Assembly: GCF_030813715.1 (NCBI RefSeq)
Contig: NZ_JAUSUZ010000001.1
Coordinates: 7,006,001 to 7,070,000 of the forward strand
Origin: Catenuloplanes indicus
Lineage (GTDB): Bacteria > Actinomycetota > Actinomycetes > Mycobacteriales > Micromonosporaceae
DNA: 64,000 bases
Direction of reading: 5' to 3'
Shown: one piece after another, positions 53,124 through 61,171 of the stretch
How positions within the stretch are numbered: position 1 is the stretch's first letter
Layout: each line of letters opens with the position of its first letter
Position numbers and translations under genes: made by a program
The notes under the pieces: generated by a model
What the model was told of the DNA's origin: nothing
Database searches by the model: none
What the model saw: the letters and a program-made list of their open reading frames with translations, nothing else

Positions 53124-53852
53124 TCAGGCGCGCAGTGCGGCGCCACCGTCCACGTAGAGGTCGTGCATGGTCACGTGCCGGGCGCGGTCGGAGACCAGGA
53201 ACGCGACCGCGTCCGCGACGTCCGACGGCGACGCGACCCGGCCGAGCGGGATGCCGGTCCGGAACGCATCGGCGGACCCGGCGATCGCACCGGCCGGTGT
53301 GGAGCCGAGCGCGCGCAGCATGCCGGTGTCGGTCGAGCCCGGGGCGACCACGTTGCACCGCACGCCACTCCCGGCCAGCTCAAGCCCGAGGCAGCGGGTG
53401 AAGTGCGCGGCCGCGGCCTTCGCGGCCGCATAGGCGGCCAGATGCATCCGGGGTACGCCGGCCGCGTTCGAGCCCACGGTGACGATCACGCCGGTGCGGC
53501 GGGCGGCCATCCGGCGGCCGACCGCGCGGCTGACGTGGAAGACACCGGTCGCGTTGACCGCGAAGACCTCGGCCCAGTCCGCGTCGCTGGTCTCCAGCAC
53601 CGGCCCGGCGCACAGCACCCCGGCCACGTTGACCAGGATCGCGATCGGGCCGACGGTCGCCTCCACGTCGGCGACCAGCCGCTCGACGGCGCCGGCGTCC
53701 CGGACGTCGAGCGGCCGATGGTGCCCGGCACCGTGCAGGTCGGCGCCGATGACCGTGGCGCCGTCCGCGGTCAACGCCCGGACCACGGCTCGCCCGATGC
53801 CACCGGCCGCGCCGGTGACCAATGCGATCCGCCCGGCCAGCGGACCGGTCAT
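53124..53852 (-). CDS. EntA-like SDR, predicted DHHA dehydrogenase
   Basis: 242-residue short-chain dehydrogenase. It has [16 protein letters not shown] (NAD binding), [31 protein letters not shown] with the Tyr-x-x-x-Lys site, and [18 protein letters not shown], all like 2,3-dihydro-2,3-dihydroxybenzoate dehydrogenase (EntA/DhbA). With the PhzD-like enzyme beside it, the likely reaction is NAD-dependent oxidation of DHHA to 3-hydroxyanthranilate. Its ATG at 53852 overlaps the monooxygenase stop by four bases. Confidence 0.9.
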   Translation of the reverse strand: MTGPLAGRIALVTGAAGGIGRAVVRALTADGATVIGADLHGAGHHRPLDVRDAGAVERLVADVEATVGPIAILVNVAGVLCAGPVLETSDADWAEVFAVNATGVFHVSRAVGRRMAARRTGVIVTVGSNAAGVPRMHLAAYAAAKAAAAHFTRCLGLELAGSGVRCNVVAPGSTDTGMLRALGSTPAGAIAGSADAFRTGIPLGRVASPSDVADAVAFLVSDRARHVTMHDLYVDGGAALRA

Positions 53853-55003
53853 GACGTCGCTCCGGCCGACGCGTCGTAGCCGTAGAGCCAGTCGCGGTCC
53901 GGGGGAGTGGCCAGGCGGCGGTCGCGGCGGCGCTGCCGCACGCCGTCCGGCAGGTGGTGTTCGGCGTCGGCCACGCGGATCGCGGTCGCGATCCGGTGGG
54001 CCCGCGCGCCGCGCACCGAGTCGTACCGTTCCAGCGGCGCCCGTCCGCTCAGGCAGCCGGCCAGCGCCACCGCGTCCTCCAGCGCCTGCGACGCTCCCTG
54101 TGCCAGCCACGGCAGCGCCGGGTGCGCGGCGTCGCCGAGCAGCACCAGCCCGCCCCGATGCCGGCGCGGCACCGGCGCGCCCGCGTAGAGCGGCCACACC
54201 CGGCCCCGGCCCGCGGCCGCGGAGAGCAGCGCGCGGACCGAGCCGCACCACTCCGCGTACCCCATGATCAGGCGTTCCCGCGGCACCGCGGGGGACCGGG
54301 CCGGCGCGGTGGCCACGACGTTGACCATGCGACCGCCGCGGACCGGGTAGGCGACGCAGTGCCGGCCCGGACCGAGCCAGACGCGCACCCGGTGCGGCCG
54401 GACCAGATGCGCCGGCAGGTCGTCCGCCGGGACCACGGCCCGGTACGCGACGTGCCCGGAGAAGCGCGGCCCGAGCCCGCCGTCGCCGCCGAGCACGCCA
54501 CGCAGCGCGGAGTGCACACCGTCCGCGCCGATGACCAGGTCCGCGGCGTACTCGCCGCCGTCCGCGAAGCGCAGCCGCACGCCGTCCCGCCCGACCGACG
54601 CGCCGACGCAGCGACGGCCGAGGAACAGCCCGGCGCCGCCGCCGGTGTCCACCGCGGACAGCAGCGCGGCGGACAGCTCGCCCCGGGTGAGCGCGAGATA
54701 CGGCACGCCGTACCGGGCCTCCGCGTCGTCCAGCGCGGTGCGGCCGATCAGCGAGTTGTCCCGCCAGCGGCGCAGCTCGACCGCGTCCGGCCGGACCGTG
54801 CTGTCCGGGTGCGGCAGCGCGCCGACCTCGCGTAGCGCGCGGGCGCCGTTCGGGGTGATCTGGATGCCGAGCCCGACCCCGGACAGGCCGGGGTGGTCAC
54901 GGCGGTCGAAGACGTCGCAGCGCAGTCCGGCCCGGGCCAGCGCGGCGGCCGCGGCCAGCCCGCCGATCCCGGCGCCGACCACGGCGATCCGTGGCTGGTG
55001 CAT
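53849..55003 (-). CDS. FAD-dependent aromatic hydroxylase
   Basis: 384-residue group A flavoprotein monooxygenase of the salicylate or 3-hydroxybenzoate hydroxylase type. Visible motifs are [20 protein letters not shown] (FAD dinucleotide fold), [12 protein letters not shown] (the DG motif) and [20 protein letters not shown] with LEDAVAL (the GD motif). It should hydroxylate an aromatic pathway intermediate with NAD(P)H and O2. It lies between the EntA-like dehydrogenase (4-nt overlap) and the ligase gene (8 bp), so it is part of the operon. Which ring position is hydroxylated cannot be told. Confidence 0.9.
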   Translation of the reverse strand: MHQPRIAVVGAGIGGLAAAAALARAGLRCDVFDRRDHPGLSGVGLGIQITPNGARALREVGALPHPDSTVRPDAVELRRWRDNSLIGRTALDDAEARYGVPYLALTRGELSAALLSAVDTGGGAGLFLGRRCVGASVGRDGVRLRFADGGEYAADLVIGADGVHSALRGVLGGDGGLGPRFSGHVAYRAVVPADDLPAHLVRPHRVRVWLGPGRHCVAYPVRGGRMVNVVATAPARSPAVPRERLIMGYAEWCGSVRALLSAAAGRGRVWPLYAGAPVPRRHRGGLVLLGDAAHPALPWLAQGASQALEDAVALAGCLSGRAPLERYDSVRGARAHRIATAIRVADAEHHLPDGVRQRRRDRRLATPPDRDWLYGYDASAGATS

Positions 55004-55011
55004 GGTTCCTC

Positions 55012-56286
55012 CTAGTAGTAGGACAGCGCCCTGGCCCAGTCCTCGTCCGGGCCGAAGAGCGCGCGTGGCTTGACCACGTCCGGCGCGGCGGTGAGCACGT
55101 GGTGCGGGACCAGGCCGCCGGGCGGCAGCGCGGTGACGTCCGCGGGCACGCCGTACCGGCTCCGGATCGCGCCGGCCAGCGCGTCCGCGGCGGACCGGTC
55201 CGCCTCCAGCTCCACGACCAGCCGGTCCGGCAGCGCGCGGGCACGCCAGAACAGCACGCCGGGCAGCGCGAGGACCAGCTCCTCCAGGTCACCCGGGGTG
55301 ACGGTGACGCCCGCGACCCGGTGCCCGGCCGCACCCCGGCCCAGCACGCGTACGGCCGGCAGTGCCCACCCGCACGCGCACGGCTCGTCCGACACCTCGA
55401 CCAGGTCCTCGGTGTCGTAGCGCAGCAGCGGCATCGCCTCGCGGTAGAGCGGCGTGACCACCAGGTGCCCGCGCCCGGCCGGTGCGGCGTGTCCGGTCAC
55501 CGGGTCGCGGACCTCGAAGATCGCCCGGTCCGCCCACAGGTGCAGGCGGCCGGCCGGGCACTCACCGGCCAGGCTGCCGCACTCGGTCGCGCCGTACTCC
55601 TCGACGACCGTGGTGTTCCAGAGGCGCGCGATCCGGGCCCGTCTGGCCGGGCCGAGCGGTTCGCCGCCGACGAACAGCGCGCGCAGCGCCGGGAAGTCGC
55701 GGGCCGGCTCCAGCCCGGCCGCGTGCGCGGCGGCGGCCCAGAACAGCGTGTCGGTCGGCATCGACCAGGTGAGCGTGACGCGCAGGTCGCGCAACACCCG
55801 GACCACCCGCGCGTACGGCATCGCGGTCGACCGGTTGTCGGCCGGCACCACGGTCGCACCGCGCATGCGGGCCGCTGCCTGCGCCAGATGCCCCGTGATC
55901 ATCAGCGCGTACGGCGTGCGGACCAGGAACGTGTCCGTGTCCCGGATGCCGACCCACTTGCGCGCGTACCGTTCCGCCAGGTCCAGCCAGTCGTGCTCGG
56001 TGTAGTACGACGAGGTGGGCGTGCCGGTGGTGCCGCTCGACTCGTGGTACGTGGCCAGCCGCCGCCGGTCCACCGCGAGCAGCCCGAACGGGTACGCGTC
56101 GCGCAGGTCCGCCTTGGTGGTGAACGGCAGCGCCGCCAGCCCGGCCCGGTCCACCGGCACGCCACCCCGCGCGCGGTAGAACGGCGAGCGCGCCGCCGCC
56201 GCGAGCGTCTCCGGCAGCCGCGCGTCCTGCACTGCGGTCAGCCCGTCCGGGTCCGTCCAGTCGCCGATCTCCGGCCGGTCAGACAT
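55012..56286 (-). CDS. PaaK-like AMP-forming acyl/aryl ligase
   Basis: 424-residue adenylate-forming enzyme of the phenylacetate-CoA ligase group. It has the phosphate loop YHESSGTTGTPTSSYY, MITGHLAQAAARMRGATVVP, LFVGGEPLGPARRARI, VVEEYGATECGSLAG and LLRYDTEDLVEV with a Cys pair (ACGW). It should activate an aryl acid such as 3-hydroxyanthranilate or 3-amino-4-hydroxybenzoate as adenylate or CoA ester. In known benzoxazole pathways an AMP ligase and an amidohydrolase cooperate to join two aminophenol acids; the amidohydrolase gene overlaps this one. No carrier protein is seen nearby. Confidence 0.88.
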   Translation of the reverse strand: MSDRPEIGDWTDPDGLTAVQDARLPETLAAAARSPFYRARGGVPVDRAGLAALPFTTKADLRDAYPFGLLAVDRRRLATYHESSGTTGTPTSSYYTEHDWLDLAERYARKWVGIRDTDTFLVRTPYALMITGHLAQAAARMRGATVVPADNRSTAMPYARVVRVLRDLRVTLTWSMPTDTLFWAAAAHAAGLEPARDFPALRALFVGGEPLGPARRARIARLWNTTVVEEYGATECGSLAGECPAGRLHLWADRAIFEVRDPVTGHAAPAGRGHLVVTPLYREAMPLLRYDTEDLVEVSDEPCACGWALPAVRVLGRGAAGHRVAGVTVTPGDLEELVLALPGVLFWRARALPDRLVVELEADRSAADALAGAIRSRYGVPADVTALPPGGLVPHHVLTAAPDVVKPRALFGPDEDWARALSYY

Positions 56287-57037
56287 GGGCCAGCTCCTCG
56301 AGGCGAAGCAGCCGGGTCGCGTTGTCCACGGCGACCGCGCGCCGGTCCGCCACGGTCAGGCCGAGCGCGCCGAGCTTGGTCACCTCCACCCGCGGGTCCT
56401 GCAGCGGATATTCCGTGCCGAACAGCACCCGGTGCGCGCCCAGCCGGCGGACCGCGAGCCGGGCCACCGCGGTGTACGCGCCGGACGTCTCGGCCAGCAC
56501 GTTCGGCAGCGCGGCCAGCCGGTGCAGCCCGTCGGTGTCCAGGCCGTTGCCGCCGCAGTGGCCGAAGACGAACGTGGTGGCCGGCCGGGTCACGGCCAGC
56601 GCGGCCAGGTCCTCCGCGCGGGCGCCCGGCCGGCCGAGGCAGACCACGTAGACCGGGTGACCGACGTCCGCCGCGATCCGGGCCAGCGCGGCCACGCCCG
56701 GCTCGCCGAGCGTGAAGCCGTGCACTGCCGGGGAGATCTCCAGGCCGCGGAAGCCGGCGGCCGCGCGGCGGTACTCGTCCGGGCCGCGGCGCGGGTCGGC
56801 GAAGTAGAACGGGACGAGCCGGCCACCGGACGCGGCGGCCGCCCGGCGTACCCCCTCGTTGTCGGGTCTCGTCGCGGAGCGGCCGCCCTGGCTGAGCTGG
56901 CGGGAGAGCCGGTCGATGCCGACCACGCCGCCGGCGCTCACCGCGGCGGTTCCGATGCCGGCCCGGTCCATGGCCGCGAGCAGCGCGGACGGCTCGCCGG
57001 GGCCGGGCGTCAGACGCGCGTGGAAGTCGATGATCAT
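56279..57037 (-). CDS. Amidohydrolase-2-family protein, possible benzoxazole-forming enzyme
   Basis: 252-residue TIM-barrel protein. It shows MIIDFHARLTPG, EISPAVHGFTLGE, FVFGHCGGNGLDT and LFGTEYPLQDPRVE. The family's first metal motif is usually D-x-H-x-H; here it reads DFHAR, and the usual GSD near the C-terminus reads GTE, so the metal site is altered and may be lost. Proteins of this family, paired with an AMP ligase, close the oxazole ring in several benzoxazole pathways, which fits the location directly behind the ligase gene (8-nt overlap). The reaction is inferred from context. Confidence 0.75.
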   Translation of the reverse strand: MIIDFHARLTPGPGEPSALLAAMDRAGIGTAAVSAGGVVGIDRLSRQLSQGGRSATRPDNEGVRRAAAASGGRLVPFYFADPRRGPDEYRRAAAGFRGLEISPAVHGFTLGEPGVAALARIAADVGHPVYVVCLGRPGARAEDLAALAVTRPATTFVFGHCGGNGLDTDGLHRLAALPNVLAETSGAYTAVARLAVRRLGAHRVLFGTEYPLQDPRVEVTKLGALGLTVADRRAVAVDNATRLLRLEELAHV

Positions 57038-58098
57038 TGTTCCACGCAGGTCTCGTCGATCGGGTAGCCGACGTGCCGGTCCGCGTCCGGCAGACAGCCG
57101 AGGATCTCGTCGCCCGGGCGCAGCGCGGTCGAGTTGAGCACCGCGCCGCCGGGGCCGAGCACCCGCACGTGCCAGTCGTCCTGCACGATCAGGTTGACCG
57201 GCTCGCCGCCGGGCGCGACCGCGTCGATGGAGAGCAGCGGCCGCGTCTCGATCTTGATGCGTCCCACCGTGACCGGGCGGGTCCGGCCGTCCGCGCTCAC
57301 CGCCAGCACCCGCCCGCCGGCCCGCAGCTCGCTCAGGTACGCGGTCCGCTCAGCGGAGACCAGCGTGTACGACATGATCGCGCCCGCGTTCACCCGGAAC
57401 GGCCGAGTCGGCATGTACGGCAGCGGGTGCGTCTCGCTGGCGCAGAGCACCAGCCCGCGCGACCGGGACCCGATCAGGATGCCCTCGTCCGGCCGCAGCA
57501 TGGTGCAGGTGTCCACACAGGCACGGTCACCGGGCCCGGCGTGGGTGACCGCGGTGACCCGCAGCGGTACCAGCGGCAGTTCGGCCGTGGGCGTGCGCAC
57601 CGCGGCACGCAGCCGGGTCGCGTCGCCGACCCGCGCCGGGGCCAGCAGCACGCCGTGCGGGCCGTGTTCCAGCACCGCGTGCTGCACGGCCGCGTCCTGC
57701 GGGTCGGCGGCGACGGTCACGATCGTGCCGGCCGCACCGGCGGCCGAGGCGAGCACGATCTCCAGCGGGATGTAGGTGGGGTCGGCGAAGCGCAGCAGCG
57801 TGTAGGCGTCCCGGGCCGCGCTCGCGCACGCCACCGCGAGTGTCTCCGGGCCGGTGACCTCGACGTACCGGCCCCAGCGGGGCCCGGTACCCGGCGGTTC
57901 ACCGGTCGTGACGATCACATCGGCGGTCTGCTCCGGGTCGTCGGTGATCAGCACCCGGAGCACGGTCGGCGGCAGCGTCGCCAGCAGGTCCGGGTCGTCG
58001 GAGACGATCGCGTCCAGGCCCTGGTGCAGCGCCTCCTCGCAGATCTCCTTGGTCAGGTCGCCGGTCGCCCGAACGTCCAGCCAGCACTGGGTCATCAT
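57034..58098 (-). CDS. 3-dehydroquinate synthase II / GriH-like enzyme
   Basis: 354-residue protein of the archaeal-type DHQ synthase II family. It starts with TQCWLDVRATGDLTKEICEE, then TYIPLEIVLASAAGAAGTIV, GDRACVDTCTMLRPDEGIL with GSRSRGLVLCASETHPLPYM, FRVNAGAIMSYTLV and the late TRPLLSIDAV-type segment. In actinobacterial gene clusters such proteins (GriH type) convert the amino-heptulosonate made by a GriI-type aldolase into 3-amino-4-hydroxybenzoate. The GriI-like gene is 19 bp upstream. Starts at ATG 58098 or 58095. A role in making dehydroquinate is less likely for an actinobacterium. Confidence 0.92.
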   Translation of the reverse strand: MMTQCWLDVRATGDLTKEICEEALHQGLDAIVSDDPDLLATLPPTVLRVLITDDPEQTADVIVTTGEPPGTGPRWGRYVEVTGPETLAVACASAARDAYTLLRFADPTYIPLEIVLASAAGAAGTIVTVAADPQDAAVQHAVLEHGPHGVLLAPARVGDATRLRAAVRTPTAELPLVPLRVTAVTHAGPGDRACVDTCTMLRPDEGILIGSRSRGLVLCASETHPLPYMPTRPFRVNAGAIMSYTLVSAERTAYLSELRAGGRVLAVSADGRTRPVTVGRIKIETRPLLSIDAVAPGGEPVNLIVQDDWHVRVLGPGGAVLNSTALRPGDEILGCLPDADRHVGYPIDETCVEQ

Positions 58099-58117
58099 GG
58101 TTCCCTTCTTCGGAGGG

Positions 58118-58909
58118 TCAGAGCAGCGCCGGTACGCGCTGGTCGTGGACGAGGGCGGCGACGGATCGGGTCATCGCGCCCGGGTCCGGCGCCTCGAAGA
58201 TCAGCCGGCCGACGGCGGCGCCCGCGGCACCGGACCGCAGTGCGGTGCCCAGGTGCTCCAGGACCGCGGTGGCGCCGCCGTCGGTCGTGCCGCCCGCGGC
58301 CAGCACCGGGATCGGGCAGGCCGCGGTGATCCGGGCGATCTGGGCGGCGTCGGCCGGCAGCGCTGTCTTGACCAGGTCCGCGCCGATCTCGGCCGCCACC
58401 GTTACCGCGTGGGCCACCAGGTCCGGGTCGCGCCCGTCGCGGATGCCCGGCCCGCGCGGGTAGATCATGGCGAGCAGCGGCAGTCCCCACCGGTCGCAGG
58501 CGTCCGCGACCGAGGCCAGGTCGGCGAGCTGCCGCGCCTCGGTCGGCGACCCGGCGTTGACGTGCACGCTGACGCCGTCCGCGCCCAGCCGCAGCGCCTC
58601 CTCGACGCCGGTGACCAGCACCTTCGCGTCCGGGTCGGGCGCGATGCCGGTGCTGGCGCTCAGATGCACGATCAGCGACAGACCCCGGAACCAGCCGGTA
58701 CGGACGTGCCGCAGCGCGCCCTTGTGCAGCACCACCGCGTCCGCGCCGTGGTGCGCGGCCGCCCGCAGCAGCGGGTCCAGCCGGCCGTCCCGGACGATCG
58801 GGCCCGCGCCGATCGGGTGGTCCAGCGCCACCACCAGCAGTCCCCGGTCGCCGTGCCGGTGCAATCGCTCCCGGCGCATCCGCCGGGCGAACGTCTCATT
58901 CACCGGCAT
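58118..58909 (-). CDS. GriI-like class I aldolase (2-amino-4,5-dihydroxy-6-one-heptanoate-7-phosphate synthase)
   Basis: 263-residue TIM-barrel aldolase related to archaeal ADH synthase. It begins MPVNETFARRMRRERLHRH, the same opening as its relatives, then LLVVALDHPIGAGPI, VVLHKGALRHV with a Lys, VSVHVNAGSPTEARQL, LLAMIYPRGPGI and GADLVKTALP with the Schiff-base Lys. GriI-type enzymes join aspartate semialdehyde and dihydroxyacetone phosphate, which the GriH-like enzyme then cyclises to 3-amino-4-hydroxybenzoate. It is the first gene of the minus-strand operon running to the PhzD-like gene. ATG 58909 is preferred to an ATG at 58939. Confidence 0.92.
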   Translation of the reverse strand: MPVNETFARRMRRERLHRHGDRGLLVVALDHPIGAGPIVRDGRLDPLLRAAAHHGADAVVLHKGALRHVRTGWFRGLSLIVHLSASTGIAPDPDAKVLVTGVEEALRLGADGVSVHVNAGSPTEARQLADLASVADACDRWGLPLLAMIYPRGPGIRDGRDPDLVAHAVTVAAEIGADLVKTALPADAAQIARITAACPIPVLAAGGTTDGGATAVLEHLGTALRSGAAGAAVGRLIFEAPDPGAMTRSVAALVHDQRVPALL

Positions 58910-59129
58910 GGTGCACCGACCTGGGAATTGCAAATCCACATCGCTTCTCCAAAGCGTCCGTTCAGCCCTTTCACCGAGGACGCTAGGTTCCGGCGCGGCG
59001 CGGTCCCACTACCTCTCCGAGCAGCCCGTTGCCCGGTCGGGTAGTTGTCCGCCGGAATGGCGCGGTGGCACGGTTTCCCCGGAATCCGCACCCATTTACG
59101 CATCTGATTGCAAAATTGAGGGGGAGATC
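58910..59129. promoter_or_regulatory. Divergent promoter region of the biosynthetic operons
   Basis: This 220-bp gap separates the minus-strand operon (GriI-like to PhzD-like) from the plus-strand PhzE-like gene. It is noticeably less GC-rich than its surroundings, with AT-rich patches near 58920-58960 and 59090-59115. It must hold both start sites, so it is the most likely target of the LAL regulators. I see no clear dyad. Confidence 0.55.
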
Positions 59130-61019
59130 GTGACCGCACCGCTGCGTACCGGCCCGGAGCCGCTCACCGCCGCGCGGGCCCGGGCCGTGCTGCGGGACGG
59201 CGTGCCCGCGTTCGCGGTGCTGCGCCGCGGCGACGGCCCGGTGGAGGTGCTGGTCGGCGACGTGCACGAGCACGCGCTGATCGCGGATCTGCCGCTGCCG
59301 CCGCCGGACGCCCCCGGCACCGGGCCGGACCTGGTGGCCGTGCTGCCCTACCGGCAGATCGCCGAGCGCGGGCTGGCCTGTGTGGACGACGGCGTGCCGC
59401 TGCTGGCCATGCCGGTCCGCGCCGCCGGCCGGCTGACCACGGCCGAGGCGCTGGCCGCGCTGCCGGACGACCGGGTGCCGCTGACCGGCGGCGGGTTCGA
59501 CGTCTCCGACCGGGCGTACGCGGACGCGGTCCGCCGCGTGGTGACCGGCGCGATCGGCCGGGGCGCCGGCTCCAACGTGGTGCTGCGCCGCCGCTACCGG
59601 GCCGTGGCGCCGGACTGGTCGGCCCGCGCCGCGCTCGCGGTCCTCGGCCGGCTGCTGCGCGCGGAGACCGGCGCGTACTGGACGTTCCTGTTCCACGGCG
59701 GCGGGCGCACGCTGATCGGCGCGTCCCCGGAGTGCCACGTGCGGCTGGCGGACGGGCGTGCCACCATGCACCCGATCAGTGGCACCTACCGCTACCCGCC
59801 CGGCGGCCCGACCGAGGAGGGCCTGCGCGCGTTCCTGGCCGACCGCAAGGAGTCGGAGGAACTGCTGATGGTCGCGGACGAGGAGCTGAAGATCATGGCG
59901 CGGGCCTGCGCCGGGCCGCGGCTGACCGGGCCGTACCTGCGCCCGATGTCACGGCTGGCGCACACCGAGTACCTGGTGACCGGCCCGGCCCGGCTCGGCG
60001 CCCGCGACCTGCTGCGCGAGACGCTACCCGCGCCGACGGTGACCGGCAGCCCGGTGCCGAGCGCGTGCCGGGTGATCGCGGCGCACGAGCGGGACGGGCG
60101 CGGTTACTACGCCGGCGCGATCGCGCTGGCCGGGCGCGCGGGCGGCCGGCGCACGCTCGACTCAGCGCTGCTGATCCGCACCGCGGACGTGGACCCGCGC
60201 GGCCACGTCGAGATCTCCGCGGGCGCCACGCTGGTCCGGCACAGCGACCCGGCCGTGGAGGCGGCGGAGACCCGGGTGAAGGCGTCCGCGCTGCTGGCCG
60301 CGTTCTCCGGCACCGTCGCCCCGGCCCGGCCGGTGCCCTTGCCGCCGCTGCCGGCCGGGCTCCTGAGCGCGCGGAACGCGGGACTGTCCCGGTTCTGGCG
60401 CGGCGCACCGGTACGGCCGGCGGGCGAGCTGGCCGGCCGGCGCGCGGTGATCGTCGACGCGGAGGACGGCTTCACCGCGATGCTGGCGGAACTGGCCCGC
60501 GCGCTCGGCCTCGCGGTGCGCGTGACCCCGCTGACCACGTACCGTCCGGGGCTCGAAGATCTTGTGATTCTCGGCCCCGGGCCGGGTGACCCGCGCGACC
60601 TTGCCGACCCGCGGATCGCCCGGCTCCGCGCGCTGGCCGGGGAACTGGTCGCGTCGCGCGCGCCCACGCTCGCGGTCTGCCTCGGTCACCAGGCGGTCGC
60701 GGCCACGCTCGGCCTGCCGATCCGCGCACTGCCCCGGCCGGAACAGGGCGTGCAGCGCGTGGTGCGGCTGGACGGCCGGCCGGAGCGGGTCGGCTTCTAC
60801 AACACGTTCGCGGCGCTGTCCGGCGTGGACGCGATCGACTGCCCGCTCACCGGCGACCGGGTCGGCGTGCTCCGCGACCCGGCCACCGGCGTGGTGCACG
60901 GCCTGGCCAAACCCGCGCTGCGTACGGTCCAGTTCCATGTGGAGTCGCTGCTGACCGAGAACGGCCCGGCCGTCCTTCGCCGCCTGATGACCGCATGCTT
61001 TTCACCGGCAATTGTGTAA
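59130..61019 (+). CDS. PhzE-like 2-amino-2-deoxyisochorismate (ADIC) synthase
   Basis: 629-residue fusion of a chorismate-using domain (about 1-410) and a glutamine amidotransferase domain (about 430-629). The first has LIGASPECHVRLADG, MHPISGTYRYPPGGPTEEGL, FLADRKESEELLMVADEELK and MSRLAHTEYLVTGP, closely like PhzE and distinct from plain TrpE. The second has VILGPGPGDPRDL and the Cys nucleophile in LAVCLGHQAVA. It makes ADIC from chorismate and glutamine ammonia, feeding the PhzD-like and EntA-like enzymes encoded on the other strand. GTG 59130 follows GGGGGAG. Phenazine genes phzF, A, B and G are absent. Confidence 0.95.
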   Translation: MTAPLRTGPEPLTAARARAVLRDGVPAFAVLRRGDGPVEVLVGDVHEHALIADLPLPPPDAPGTGPDLVAVLPYRQIAERGLACVDDGVPLLAMPVRAAGRLTTAEALAALPDDRVPLTGGGFDVSDRAYADAVRRVVTGAIGRGAGSNVVLRRRYRAVAPDWSARAALAVLGRLLRAETGAYWTFLFHGGGRTLIGASPECHVRLADGRATMHPISGTYRYPPGGPTEEGLRAFLADRKESEELLMVADEELKIMARACAGPRLTGPYLRPMSRLAHTEYLVTGPARLGARDLLRETLPAPTVTGSPVPSACRVIAAHERDGRGYYAGAIALAGRAGGRRTLDSALLIRTADVDPRGHVEISAGATLVRHSDPAVEAAETRVKASALLAAFSGTVAPARPVPLPPLPAGLLSARNAGLSRFWRGAPVRPAGELAGRRAVIVDAEDGFTAMLAELARALGLAVRVTPLTTYRPGLEDLVILGPGPGDPRDLADPRIARLRALAGELVASRAPTLAVCLGHQAVAATLGLPIRALPRPEQGVQRVVRLDGRPERVGFYNTFAALSGVDAIDCPLTGDRVGVLRDPATGVVHGLAKPALRTVQFHVESLLTENGPAVLRRLMTACFSPAIV

Positions 61020-61171
61020 TGTGGCGGAACCGTTTGCCGCGTATTCCCTTCCGTACGGCGGGAGATCGCCCGATAGTCGTTCGGCCGGGCCACCCGAAAG
61101 GGTGTTCTCGGTCGCGCGCGCGATCGCCCACAATCGGCACCGAATGCGCCGGGGGTCCGGGACGGAGCACG

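Noticed and set aside
52471-53852. 2,3-dihydroxybenzoate (catechol siderophore) genes
   Set aside because: The isochorismatase is PhzD-like, the chorismate enzyme is PhzE-like with an amidotransferase domain, and there is no EntC, EntE or NRPS.
52471-61019. Phenazine cluster
   Set aside because: PhzE- and PhzD-like enzymes are present, but phzF, phzA/B and phzG are missing and an EntA-like dehydrogenase diverts the product to 3-hydroxyanthranilate.
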